Part shown: positions 32,839-41,203 of the stretch, in pieces | Layout of the letters: the number at the start of each line of letters is the position of its first letter | Numbering within the stretch: position 1 is the first letter of the stretch | Assembly: GCF_030282845.1 (NCBI RefSeq) | Contig: NZ_JASTWE010000005.1 | Location: 1-64,000 of the forward strand | DNA length: 64,000 bases | Reading direction: 5' to 3' | DNA from: Pseudodesulfovibrio pelocollis | Lineage (GTDB): Bacteria > Desulfobacterota > Desulfovibrionia > Desulfovibrionales > Desulfovibrionaceae | Program-made: the position numbers and the translations under genes | Notes under the pieces: model-generated | What the model saw: only the letters and a program-made list of their open reading frames with translations | Told to the model about the DNA's origin: nothing | The model's database searches: none

Positions 32839-32852
32839 CAAACGAACGTTTG
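32839..32852. promoter_or_regulatory. Perfect dyad, possible operator
   Basis: CAAACGAACGTTTG, a six-base inverted repeat with a two-base centre, between the frd and M16 promoters. Regulator unknown. Confidence 0.35.
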
Positions 32853-33044
32853 GTGGTGTCTAAATTTCGCCCCGGGGCAGGATTGTGGTATTCATCGCGC
32901 CCGGCCTCGGTTAGTGTCGGACCCTGCCGACCAGAACAACCGCAACACCGCTTGCCTCAAACCCATCCCGGTATTATTTCAAATGAATCGACCAATGGAA
33001 ATCAATCCGACGCCCCTAGGGGGCGCAGCCCTCGGAGAAACAAC

Positions 33045-35729
33045 ATGTTCCGTAAAATCATGCTTTTGGGAGTACTCCTCATGGTCCTGACCGGGTGCCA
33101 GACGCACACGAACAAGAAAACCCCGACCGGTGTCGGGGTACCGCCCCTGCCCTCGCTGGCCGAGCGCGACGCCAGCGACACGCACATAGTCCGGCTTGAA
33201 AACGGCCTGACCGTGCTGATCAAACAGGACGACCGCTTCCCGCTGGTCAACGCCCGCCTCTACGTCCATGCGGGCAGCGCCTACGAGACCCCGGAAATCG
33301 CGGGCATCAGCCACCTGCTGGAACACATGGTCTTCAAGGGGACCAAAAAGCGCGGCCCGGGCCAGAGCGCCCGCGACATCGAAACCGTGGGCGGCAGCAT
33401 GAACGCGGGCACCAGCTTCGATTACACGGTCTATTACGTGGAAGTGCCCGACGACAAATGGAAGATCGGGCTTGACGTGATCACCGACATGGCCTTCAAC
33501 GCCACCATCGACCCCGACGAGTTGGCCAGCGAGCGGCTGGTGGTACTCGAAGAGCTTGAGCGCGGGGAAGACACCCCGGGCAGTCGGCTCTTCAAGACCC
33601 TGCAAGGCATGGTCTGGCAGGGCAGCACCTATGAGTGGCCCATCATCGGCTATCGCGAAACCGTGTCCGCCATCACGGACAAGGACATCCACGCATACGT
33701 GGCAACGCACTATCAGCCCCAGTCCATGCTCCTGTCCGTGGTCGGCAAGGTGGACCCGGACGCGGTGCTGACCGAGGCCCGGCGGCTACTGGGCGGGCTG
33801 AAGAACACACGGACCTTCTCGCCGCCGGAGCCCATCGCCCTGCCCGCCGAGGGCGACGGCCCCCGGGTGGTCGCGCTGCCCGGCAAGTGGAACAAGGTCT
33901 ACCTCGGGGCCACCTTCCCCATCCCCCACGCGGCCTCGGCCAAGATTCCCGCCCTTGAACTGCTCTGCCAGCTGCTGGGCGGCGACGATTCCTCGCGCCT
34001 GTACCGGACCTTCAAGTATGACAAGCAACTGGTGGACGACATTTCCCTCTCGACCCTGTCCATCGAGCGCGGCGGCATGCTCTACCTGAGCGCCACCCTG
34101 GACGCGGACAAGCTCGAACCCTTCTGGACCGAACTCATGGCCGAGCTGGCCTCCTTCGACCCCCAGAGCTTCACCGACCGCGAGATCGAGCGCGCCCGGC
34201 TCAACCTGGAGGACTCCCTGTTCCTGACCAAGGAGACCCTCTCGGGGTTGGCCAGCAAGCTCGGCTATTTCCAGTTCTTCGAGAACGGCGAGCAGGCGGA
34301 GCAGAACTATCTCTTCGCCCTGACCCAGACCGGCCGCGACGAACTAAGTGCGCTCTACGGGGAGTATGTGCGGCCCGACCGGCTGGCCGCCTGTGTCCTG
34401 ACCCCCGAGGACAGCGATGTCACGGGCGAAGGCCTGACCGCCATCGCCCAGGCGGGCTGGCCCGCCAGACCGCTCACGGCCGCGCAGCAGGCGGCGAGCC
34501 TGCCCGATCAGGCGCGCGAGATCGCCCTGCCCGGCGGCAACACCCTGGTCGTGCTGCCCGACGACACCCTGCCCTACACGGCCATGAGCATCTACTGGAC
34601 CGGCGGAGACGGCGAACTGACCCCGGACCAGCAGGGGCTGGCAGCCCTGACGGCCAAGGCCCTCACCCGCGGCACCATGGTCATGTCGGCCACCGAGATC
34701 CAGGATTTCCTGGCCGATCACGCGGCCAGCGTGGGCGCAAGCTCCGGCCGCAACGTCTTTGCCCTTGAGTCCAAGTTCCCCACCCGGTTCACGGGCGAGG
34801 TGCTGCCGTTGCTGCGCGACATCCTCACTGCCCCGGCCTTTGACGCGGCCGAGATCGAGCGCGCCCGGCAGGACCAGATCGCGGCCATCAAGCGGCGCGA
34901 GGACCAGCCCCTTGGCCTCGCCTTCCGCCACCTCTTCCCGTTCCTCTACAAGACCGGGCCGTATGCCATGCTCCACCAGGGCACCATCGAGGGCGTGGAG
35001 GCCATGACCCAGGAGGACATCATGCGCTTCTGGGGCAGGCAGTCCATGCAGCCCTTTGTCCTGGCCGTGTGCGGCCAGTTCGACAGCCAGGAGATCGAAG
35101 CCTTTGCCGCCGAGCTTTCCCGGACCATGACCGCGCCGGGCAGCGCCTACCAGTACACCACCCCGCAGTGGAACGAGGCTCGCGAAACAACGCTGCACCT
35201 GCCCGATCGCAATCAATCGCATCTGATCATGGTCTTCCCCGCCCCGGGCCGCACAGACCGCGAGGCCTCGGTCGAACTGGAACTGCTCAAGGCGGCCCTG
35301 TCCGGCCAATCGGGCCTGCTCTTCCGCGACCTGCGCGACAAGCAGGGGCTGGCCTACTCGGTCACCTCCATGCTCTGGCAGAGCCGCGAAACCGGCTTCA
35401 TCGCCCTGTACATCGGCACCAGCCCGGACAAGGTGGACCAGTCCCTGGACGGCTTCCGCCGCATCCTGGCCGATCTTGCGGCCAAACCCCTGCCCGAGGC
35501 CGAGCTTGAGCGCGCCCGAAACATCCTCACCGGCGACTACTACCAGGACCACCAGTCCCTCATCTCACGCAGCCGCGAGGCGGCCACCCTGCTCATCCAG
35601 GGCTTTGACCGGGGCTACGACCAGGACATCATCGAGCGCGCCCGCACGGTCACGCCCGAGCGGATTCGCCAGCTTGTCCGCGAGTACCTGGACCCGGACA
35701 AGGCGTACCTGATGCAGGTCACGCCCTGA
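33045..35729 (+). CDS. M16 family zinc metalloprotease lipoprotein (two-domain)
   Basis: An 894-residue protein with a lipobox LTGC (Cys18). The N-terminal M16 half has the inverted zinc motif HLLEH (H90, E93, H94) and a downstream Glu region (ERLVVLEELERGEDTPGSRLF). The C-terminal half repeats the M16 fold without the zinc motif (inactive lobe; LFRDLRDKQGLAYSVTSM is the typical R/Y substrate-binding block). Likely a periplasmic/outer-membrane peptidase that clears peptides, like pitrilysin relatives. The ATG is set by GGAG ten bases upstream and by the signal peptide; frames beginning earlier are not supported. A terminator follows. Confidence 0.9.
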   Translation: MFRKIMLLGVLLMVLTGCQTHTNKKTPTGVGVPPLPSLAERDASDTHIVRLENGLTVLIKQDDRFPLVNARLYVHAGSAYETPEIAGISHLLEHMVFKGTKKRGPGQSARDIETVGGSMNAGTSFDYTVYYVEVPDDKWKIGLDVITDMAFNATIDPDELASERLVVLEELERGEDTPGSRLFKTLQGMVWQGSTYEWPIIGYRETVSAITDKDIHAYVATHYQPQSMLLSVVGKVDPDAVLTEARRLLGGLKNTRTFSPPEPIALPAEGDGPRVVALPGKWNKVYLGATFPIPHAASAKIPALELLCQLLGGDDSSRLYRTFKYDKQLVDDISLSTLSIERGGMLYLSATLDADKLEPFWTELMAELASFDPQSFTDREIERARLNLEDSLFLTKETLSGLASKLGYFQFFENGEQAEQNYLFALTQTGRDELSALYGEYVRPDRLAACVLTPEDSDVTGEGLTAIAQAGWPARPLTAAQQAASLPDQAREIALPGGNTLVVLPDDTLPYTAMSIYWTGGDGELTPDQQGLAALTAKALTRGTMVMSATEIQDFLADHAASVGASSGRNVFALESKFPTRFTGEVLPLLRDILTAPAFDAAEIERARQDQIAAIKRREDQPLGLAFRHLFPFLYKTGPYAMLHQGTIEGVEAMTQEDIMRFWGRQSMQPFVLAVCGQFDSQEIEAFAAELSRTMTAPGSAYQYTTPQWNEARETTLHLPDRNQSHLIMVFPAPGRTDREASVELELLKAALSGQSGLLFRDLRDKQGLAYSVTSMLWQSRETGFIALYIGTSPDKVDQSLDGFRRILADLAAKPLPEAELERARNILTGDYYQDHQSLISRSREAATLLIQGFDRGYDQDIIERARTVTPERIRQLVREYLDPDKAYLMQVTP

Positions 35730-35753
35730 CGAGCCAAGCCACCCATGAACCAC

Positions 35754-35791
35754 GGGGCCGGACCGCGCAACAGCGATCCGGCCCCTTTTTT
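35754..35791 (+). terminator. Terminator after the M16 protease gene
   Basis: GGGGCCGGA pairs perfectly with TCCGGCCCC, followed by six T. Confidence 0.9.
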
Positions 35792-35894
35792 CCGACTGCC
35801 CGGGCCAAACAGCTTCAAATGCTTGCCCATGTACGCCCGGTGGGCTACAACTCGTCAGCACCGCTTCAAACACCAGCATCGGGGGGACTGACGC

Positions 35895-36233
35895 ATGGCG
35901 CTCATTTTCGGCTCGCCCAAGAAGCAGGGCACCTTCAGGGAAGACGTCAAGACCGACCACCGTCTGACCCTGGCCAAGGACATGTACATGGCCGGGAAGA
36001 TCAAGATCGTGACCACCGAGACCATACCGGGCCGGGAAATCCAGTCCGCCTTCGGCCTCATCGTCTGCCGGAGCTACGTCTTTGACAACGCCTTTCACGG
36101 GCTCATGGCCCAGGCCGTGGACGTCAATGCGGACGCCATCATCGGCTACCGCGAGAGCGTGGCCTTCCACCCCGAGGGCGACAAATACTACTCCTGCTAC
36201 GGCACGGCCGTGCGGATGAAGAAGACCAAGTAG
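35895..36233 (+). CDS. YbjQ-like (DUF74, heavy-metal-binding fold) protein
   Basis: A 112-residue protein related to the YbjQ/UPF0145 family: VTTETIPGREIQSAFGLIVCRS, then NADAIIGYRESVAF in place of the usual NAhhGVxhd. Relatives form ring-like assemblies of unknown function. A GGGGGG stretch precedes the ATG. It is a single-gene unit closed by a bidirectional terminator. Confidence 0.75.
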   Translation: MALIFGSPKKQGTFREDVKTDHRLTLAKDMYMAGKIKIVTTETIPGREIQSAFGLIVCRSYVFDNAFHGLMAQAVDVNADAIIGYRESVAFHPEGDKYYSCYGTAVRMKKTK

Positions 36234-36255
36234 TTTCAGCCTGTTTCGACGCGAC

Positions 36256-36291
36256 AAAGCCCGTCCCCGGCATCTGCCGGAGACGGGCTTT
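36256..36291. terminator. Bidirectional terminator
   Basis: AAAGCCCGTC pairs with GACGGGCTTT around CCCGGCATCTGCCGGA (itself pairing). Serves the YbjQ-like gene on plus and aroC on minus. Confidence 0.85.
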
Positions 36292-36315
36292 CTGTCGCCG
36301 ATTTGGCGGCCCGGG

Positions 36316-37380
36316 TTATTCGCGCATTCCCAGCCGCCTGTCCATGAGCAGGAGGTCGGCCAGGGTCAGGGCGGCCATGGCCTTGAGCACCGGATTGATG
36401 CGCGGGATGGCCGCGATGTCGTGGCGGCCGCCCACGGTGATTGTGGCGGCCTCGCCGGTGCGGGTCACGGTGCGCTGCTCGCGGGCGATGGACGGGATGG
36501 GCTTGATGAAGGCCCGGACCACTATGTCCTGGCCCGAGGCGATGCCGCCCAGCACGCCGCCCGCGTTGTTGGACGCAAAGCCGTCCGGGGTCATGGGATC
36601 GTTGTTCTCGCTCCCCAGCATGCGCGCTGCCCGGCACCCGGCCCCGATCTCCACCGCCTTGACCGCGCCCACGGACATGAGGGCACCGGCCAGCCGGGCG
36701 TCGAGCTTGTCAAAGACCGGCTCCCCGAGCCCTGCGGGCACGCCCACGGCGCGGATCTCCACCACCCCGCCCAGGGTGTCGCCCGAGGCCTTGACGCTTC
36801 TGACCCGCTCGTCCCAGGCGGCCGGGGCATCTGGGTCCGGGCTGAAATACGGTCGATCCTGCGCCCCCTCCCAGTCCACCAGCCGGGCCGGGATGCCGCC
36901 CAACTCCACGGTATAGGCGTACACCGCGATGCCCTCGGTCCGCAGCAGGGCCTGGGCCACGGCCCCGCCTGCCACGCGGCTGACGGTCTCGCGTCCGGAC
37001 GAGCGGCCCCCGCCGCGATAGTCGCGCAGGCCGAATTTGGCCTCAAAGGAAAAATCCGCATGGCCCGGACGATAGATGTCCTTGACGGCCGAATAGTCGG
37101 CCGAGCGGTGGTCGGTGTTGTCCACATGAAAGCCGATGGGTGTGCCCGTGGTCACGCCCTCGAACACGCCGGAGAGGATGCGCACCCGGTCCGCCTCCTT
37201 GCGCGCCGTGGCTGCCAATCCGCCCTGGCCCGGCTTGCGGCGATCCAACTCGCGCTGAAGCATGCCCTCGTCCAGGGGGATTCCCGCCGGGCAGCCGTCG
37301 ATGACGCCCCCCAGCCCAGGGCCGTGGGATTCGCCGTAGGTGGCCAGCCGAAACAGTGTGCCAAAGACATTGCCGCTCAT
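36316..37380 (-). CDS. aroC: Chorismate synthase
   Basis: A 354-residue enzyme making chorismate from EPSP, needing reduced FMN. Signatures: GNVFGTLFRLATYGESHGPGLGGVIDGCPAG, RRKPGQGGLAATARKEADRVRILSGVFEG, RGGGRSSGRETVSRVAGGAVA and NNAGGVLGGIASGQDI. Length is typical. GGGGATGGAGC precedes the ATG. It is the last gene of a minus-strand run aroK-ktrB-ktrA-aroC, ten bases after ktrA. Confidence 0.96.
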   Translation of the reverse strand: MSGNVFGTLFRLATYGESHGPGLGGVIDGCPAGIPLDEGMLQRELDRRKPGQGGLAATARKEADRVRILSGVFEGVTTGTPIGFHVDNTDHRSADYSAVKDIYRPGHADFSFEAKFGLRDYRGGGRSSGRETVSRVAGGAVAQALLRTEGIAVYAYTVELGGIPARLVDWEGAQDRPYFSPDPDAPAAWDERVRSVKASGDTLGGVVEIRAVGVPAGLGEPVFDKLDARLAGALMSVGAVKAVEIGAGCRAARMLGSENNDPMTPDGFASNNAGGVLGGIASGQDIVVRAFIKPIPSIAREQRTVTRTGEAATITVGGRHDIAAIPRINPVLKAMAALTLADLLLMDRRLGMRE

Positions 37381-37390
37381 GCTCCATCCC

Positions 37391-38050
37391 CTAATGGTTG
37401 GAAATTTTCATCACATTCTTGGTGTTGCCGAGCAGGACAAGCACATCGCCCTCCTCCAGCGCCTTGTCCGCCTGGGGCACGAAGCTGAAATCCGAATCAC
37501 CGGCGTGACGAAAGGCGATGACCTGAACCGAGTACTTGTTGGTCAGATTGAGTTCGCGCAGGGTTTTGCCGGTCCACTGGCTGACGAGGATCTCGCGGGT
37601 GACCACGTCCTTGCCCAGGCCGAGGTAGTCGTGCAAGCCGGGAGCGGCCAGCCGGTGGGCAAGCTGAAAGGCCACGAAGGCCTCGGGAAAAACCACGAAG
37701 GGAACACCCAGCTTGTAGAGCACCCGCTCATGCTCCTCGCTCATGGCCTTGACCCATATCTGGTCCACGCCCAGCGCCTGAAGGTTGAGTACCACAAGGA
37801 TGCTCGCCTCCATGGACGATCCGGTGGAGACCACCACGGTCTCAAGCTCCTTGAAGCCGATCTGCTCCAGGGCCTTCTCGTCGGTGGCGTCGGCCTGGTA
37901 GACCTGCGTAAGCATACCCTGCGCCCGGCGGATGTTGGCCTCGCTGCGGTCCACACCGACCACCTCGTGCCCAAGCTCGATCATGGCCGAGGCCAGGGCG
38001 AAGCCGAACTTGCCGAGCCCCACGACGCCGATTTCCATCTTCCTGCTCAT
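37391..38050 (-). CDS. ktrA: Potassium uptake regulatory subunit (KtrA/TrkA type)
   Basis: A 219-residue cytosolic RCK protein. RCK_N Rossmann motif GLGKFGFALASAMIELGHEVVGVD, then DATDEKALEQIGF and SILVVLNLQALG; RCK_C at about 135-219 (TLRELNLTNKYSVQVIAFRH, LEEGDVLVLLG). It gates the KtrB channel in response to nucleotides (ATP/ADP, NAD). CAAGGAGCGAAA precedes the ATG; ktrB ends 13 bases upstream. Confidence 0.9.
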   Translation of the reverse strand: MSRKMEIGVVGLGKFGFALASAMIELGHEVVGVDRSEANIRRAQGMLTQVYQADATDEKALEQIGFKELETVVVSTGSSMEASILVVLNLQALGVDQIWVKAMSEEHERVLYKLGVPFVVFPEAFVAFQLAHRLAAPGLHDYLGLGKDVVTREILVSQWTGKTLRELNLTNKYSVQVIAFRHAGDSDFSFVPQADKALEEGDVLVLLGNTKNVMKISNH

Positions 38051-38063
38051 TTTCGCTCCTTGG

Positions 38064-39485
38064 CTAGCCCAGCGGCAGGTTTTCGGTGGGCACACGGTAA
38101 TGGCACTCCGTCTGCCAGCTGTGCAGGGCGGACAGCAGCCACATCGGCCCGAGCCTGCCCACGAACATCAAGACCACGATCATTCCCTTTTCCGCCCCGT
38201 TGAGGCTTGCCGTCAAGCCTGTGGACAGCCCCACCGTGCAAAAGGCCGAAATGACCTCGAACATGTTGACCATGAACTTGTCACGGCCCATGAGATAGGA
38301 GTGCCCAACCGTCTCCAGTGAGGTCAGCGCAATGGTCCCCACAGCCACCAGGATGGTGGCGATGATGAAGAGGGAAAACACGGTGTTCAGCGCGCTCTGG
38401 CTCAAGGCGTACCGCCCCACGCGGACTTGGTCGCGCCCCCTGAACTGGGCGAGCACAAACCCCCACAGGGCGCGAAACGAAGTGGTCTTGATGCCCCCCG
38501 CGCACGAGCCGGGCGAGCCGCCGATGAACATGAGCGCCATCATGAAGACCAGCGACACGTTCGACATCATTCCTATGTCAACGGTGTTGAATCCGGCCGT
38601 TCGGCAGGTGACCGACTGGAAGAGCGAGGTCAGCAACCGGGTGGACGGGTCGGCTGGGCCGGTCCCGGCCACCCCCTCGGCCACGAATATGACTGCGGCT
38701 CCAGCGACCACCAGAAACAGTGACGTGCGCAACACGATGGTGGAATGCCAGCTGAGAAGATAGCTTCCCCTGCGCGCCGGGCGCCGCCCGAGCAGCACCG
38801 ATTTTACCAGCCCTGCGCACTCGTTGAGCACGAAGAACCCAAGCCCCCCGGCGGTGATCAGGAGCATGAAGACCATGTTGATGCCCACGTGGCCCTGCCA
38901 TTGGGTCAGGCTGTCCGGATACAGGGAAAACCCTGCATTGCAGAAGGCGGAAACCGAATGAAACACAGCGGAATAGGGCGAAAACCCCACCGGGTCCATC
39001 AACCACAGGCAGAGCGCGCCCACGGCCTCAAGGGCCAGCACCCAGCCCACCACCCGACCCAGGAAACGGGGCAGACTGAATGAGGGATCATGCAACAGGC
39101 TCTGGCTCACCGCGATGCGGTCGCCAAGGGAGACGTGCTTGCCCATGAGGTGCAGAATCAGCGTGGTGAAGGTCATCATACCCAGGCCGCCGAGTTGGAA
39201 GAGCACCAGGATGACGTGCTGCCCAAAAAGGGAGAAGTAGCTCCCGGTGTCAACCACGACCAACCCGGTGACACAGACGGCAGAGGTGGCGGTGAAGACA
39301 GCATCCAACAGCGAGATCGGCCCGCCCGGATGGCTGGTGTCCAGGCGAAGCAGGGTCGCCCCCACGGCTATGGCCCCGGCGAAGAGCCACACTGGCATCC
39401 AATACGGGGACAGGAGTCTTGATCGCATCATTCGGTCCGGACGGCGTGGTTTGATCGTTTTCTGACGTGGCTGCTTGTCGGTCAT
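38064..39485 (-). CDS. ktrB: Potassium uptake membrane subunit (KtrB/TrkH type)
   Basis: A 473-residue membrane protein of four M1-P-M2 repeats. Filter-like pore segments: TATSAVCVTGLVV, SAFCNAGFS, VTCRTAGFNTVDIG and SAFCTVGLSTGL, each with the conserved Gly. The region SPGSCAGGIKTT is the intramembrane gate loop. It imports potassium (sodium-coupled in many relatives) with KtrA. No ribosome-binding site precedes the ATG at 39485, and a -10 box TATACT stands exactly six bases before it, suggesting a leaderless mRNA; a later ATG at 39428 also lacks one. Confidence 0.9.
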   Translation of the reverse strand: MTDKQPRQKTIKPRRPDRMMRSRLLSPYWMPVWLFAGAIAVGATLLRLDTSHPGGPISLLDAVFTATSAVCVTGLVVVDTGSYFSLFGQHVILVLFQLGGLGMMTFTTLILHLMGKHVSLGDRIAVSQSLLHDPSFSLPRFLGRVVGWVLALEAVGALCLWLMDPVGFSPYSAVFHSVSAFCNAGFSLYPDSLTQWQGHVGINMVFMLLITAGGLGFFVLNECAGLVKSVLLGRRPARRGSYLLSWHSTIVLRTSLFLVVAGAAVIFVAEGVAGTGPADPSTRLLTSLFQSVTCRTAGFNTVDIGMMSNVSLVFMMALMFIGGSPGSCAGGIKTTSFRALWGFVLAQFRGRDQVRVGRYALSQSALNTVFSLFIIATILVAVGTIALTSLETVGHSYLMGRDKFMVNMFEVISAFCTVGLSTGLTASLNGAEKGMIVVLMFVGRLGPMWLLSALHSWQTECHYRVPTENLPLG

Positions 39486-39491
39486 CAGACT

Positions 39492-39518
39492 AGTATACCC
39501 GGCCGACGTTGCTGTCAA
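39492..39518 (-). promoter_or_regulatory. ktrB promoter, predicted leaderless
   Basis: Minus strand TTGACA (39518-39513), 15-base spacer, TATACT (39497-39492), then six bases and the ATG at 39485. Transcription would begin at or next to the A of ATG. The spacer is short; a -35 placed at TTTTGA gives 17 bases. Confidence 0.5.
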
Positions 39519-39524
39519 AATGGG

Positions 39525-40043
39525 TCAGGCGAGCCGCTCCAGTTCCCCGAGGGCCCTGTCCACCACCGCGTCGAGCGGCCCCTCGGGCAGCACGATATCG
39601 GCGCAGGCCTCGTAGAGCGGGGCGCGCGCGGCCAGCACCTCGCGCACCTCGTCGGCCAGGGACTTGCCGGTCAGGGAGGGCCGCTGGGCCTCGTTGGGGT
39701 TCCGTGTCAGCCGCGCCGTCAGGGTCTCGACCGAGGTTTGGAGATAGAGAACCACCCCGGTCCTGAGAATTGCCCGATTGCCCTCGCGCAGGACGATGCC
39801 GCCCCCGCAGCCGACCACTCCGGGCAATGCCGCCGCCCGCTTGAGGGCCTCGGTCTCGCGGTCGCGGAAGGCGTCCCAGCCGTGCTCGGCCACATAGTCG
39901 GCGATCTCGCAGCCCACGGCTTCGACCACCAGATGGTCCGTATCCACGAACCCGCAGTCCAGGCAACGGGCCAGGGCGCGGCCCACGCTCGTCTTGCCGC
40001 AGCCACGCGGGCCGATGAGAAATATGGTCTTTTTTGCATCCAT
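39525..40043 (-). CDS. aroK: Shikimate kinase
   Basis: A 172-residue AroK/AroL family kinase. P-loop GPRGCGKTS (residues 11-19), the DTDHLVVE shikimate-binding Asp, the RDRETEAL Arg, and the GCGGGIVLR Walker B-like motif, with the LID Arg in RNPNEAQRPSL. It phosphorylates shikimate for aroA. Start MDAKK at 40043 is the natural N-terminus; no ribosome-binding site precedes it, but a promoter with its -10 six bases before the ATG does. Confidence 0.94.
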   Translation of the reverse strand: MDAKKTIFLIGPRGCGKTSVGRALARCLDCGFVDTDHLVVEAVGCEIADYVAEHGWDAFRDRETEALKRAAALPGVVGCGGGIVLREGNRAILRTGVVLYLQTSVETLTARLTRNPNEAQRPSLTGKSLADEVREVLAARAPLYEACADIVLPEGPLDAVVDRALGELERLA

Positions 40044-40049
40044 GGCCGG

Positions 40050-40078
40050 ACAGTAGAGCAAAACCCCGGCCTGTTCAA
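40050..40078 (-). promoter_or_regulatory. aroK promoter, predicted leaderless
   Basis: Minus strand TTGAAC (40078-40073), 17-base spacer, TACTGT (40055-40050), then CCGGCC and ATG at 40043. The -10 is a weak match (3 of 6). Confidence 0.4.
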
Positions 40079-40164
40079 TGGTGGGGTGGTGATCCGTCTT
40101 TGCAATCGCCGGGAATGCTGATAGGTTCACCCGGCCAACGCAACATCGAGCACGGGAGTCGTCC

Positions 40165-41178
40165 ATGAAGACCGCAATTTTCGGATTTTCCGGTTCCGGC
40201 AAGACCGATCTTTTCGCCGCCCTGGCTGGCCCCTCGGCCGCGGCCGCTGGCAACCGGGCCATGGTCAAGGTGCCCGACAGCCGCCTGGACCCCCTCATCG
40301 AGCTTTTTGATCCCAAAAAGGTAACCTACAGCGAGATCGAATACCTCGACATCCCGGGCGGCGGGGGCAAGGGAACCGGGCTGGGCGAGCGCGTGCTCAA
40401 CGAAGTCCGCCCCTACGACTGCTTCATCGGCGTGCTCGACGCCTTCTCCGGCATGAACGATCCCAAGGTCCAGTGGCAAGCCATCGAGGCGGACATGATG
40501 GTCACGGACATGGCCGTCATTGAAAAACGCCTTGAAAAGCTCGCGGTGGACAAGAAAAAGAACAAGGCCCTGGTGGACCTCAAGGAAGAGGACGCCCTGG
40601 CCCGGGCCATGGCCATGCTCGAAGCGGAGCGCCCACTGCGCACCGATCCGGCCGTGGCCGGTCTGCCGGAACTCAAGGGCTACAAGTTCCTCTCGGCCCG
40701 GCCCATTCTCTATGTCTGGAACTGCCCCGAGGGCGATGAGGCGTCCGTGGCCCTGCCCGAGGAAACGATGGGCATGGCCCACATGGCGGCCTCGGCCAAG
40801 CTTGAACGCGAACTGGCCGAAGTGGACGACCCCGAAGAAAAGCGCATGTTCCTCGATGATCTGGGCATCGCCTGCTCCGCCCTGGAGACGGTCATCGCCA
40901 AGACCTACCACCTGCTCGGACTCATCTCATTCCTCACCGCAGGCGAGGACGAATGCCGCACCTGGCCCCTGCGCAGGGGCTCCACAGCGCCTCAGGCGGC
41001 CGGGGTCATTCATTCCGACTTTGAAAAGGGATTCATCCGGGCCGAGGTCATCGGCTACGAGGACTTCCTGCGGGCGGGTACCTTCAAGAAGGCCAAGGAG
41101 CTGGGTCTGGCCCGGCTCGAAGGCAAGGAATACGTGGTCCGCGACGGCGACATCATCGAGTTCCGCTTCAACGTCTGA
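40165..41178 (+). CDS. YchF/Obg-like ATPase or GTPase, divergent short form
   Basis: A 337-residue protein. P-loop GFSGSGKT (7-14; YchF usually has GLPNVGKS), a DIPGGGGKGTGLGE switch II, a coiled-coil insert (AVIEKRLEKLAVDKKKNKALVD), and WNCPE near the usual NxxE base-recognition site. The C-terminal TGS-like DUF933 domain is well kept (CRTWPLRRGSTAPQAAGVIHSDFEKGF, EYVVRDGDIIEF). True YchF is about 363 residues and binds ATP. The changed P-loop marks this as a side branch, probably a paralogue to a standard ychF elsewhere. GGGAG precedes the ATG. Confidence 0.8.
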   Translation: MKTAIFGFSGSGKTDLFAALAGPSAAAAGNRAMVKVPDSRLDPLIELFDPKKVTYSEIEYLDIPGGGGKGTGLGERVLNEVRPYDCFIGVLDAFSGMNDPKVQWQAIEADMMVTDMAVIEKRLEKLAVDKKKNKALVDLKEEDALARAMAMLEAERPLRTDPAVAGLPELKGYKFLSARPILYVWNCPEGDEASVALPEETMGMAHMAASAKLERELAEVDDPEEKRMFLDDLGIACSALETVIAKTYHLLGLISFLTAGEDECRTWPLRRGSTAPQAAGVIHSDFEKGFIRAEVIGYEDFLRAGTFKKAKELGLARLEGKEYVVRDGDIIEFRFNV

Positions 41179-41203
41179 GCCCGGGCGAACGGCTCCACCA
41201 GGT

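Larger units (their letters stand above)
32622..33044. other. Divergent intergenic region, frd and M16 promoters
   Basis: 423 bases with no convincing gene; open frames here lack coding character. It holds the frd promoter (32675-32704, minus), a perfect dyad CAAACG-AA-CGTTTG at 32839-32852, and near 32950-32980 a TTGCCT and TATTAT pair that could serve the M16 gene (spacing is short). Base composition is lower in GC than the surrounding genes. Confidence 0.6.
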
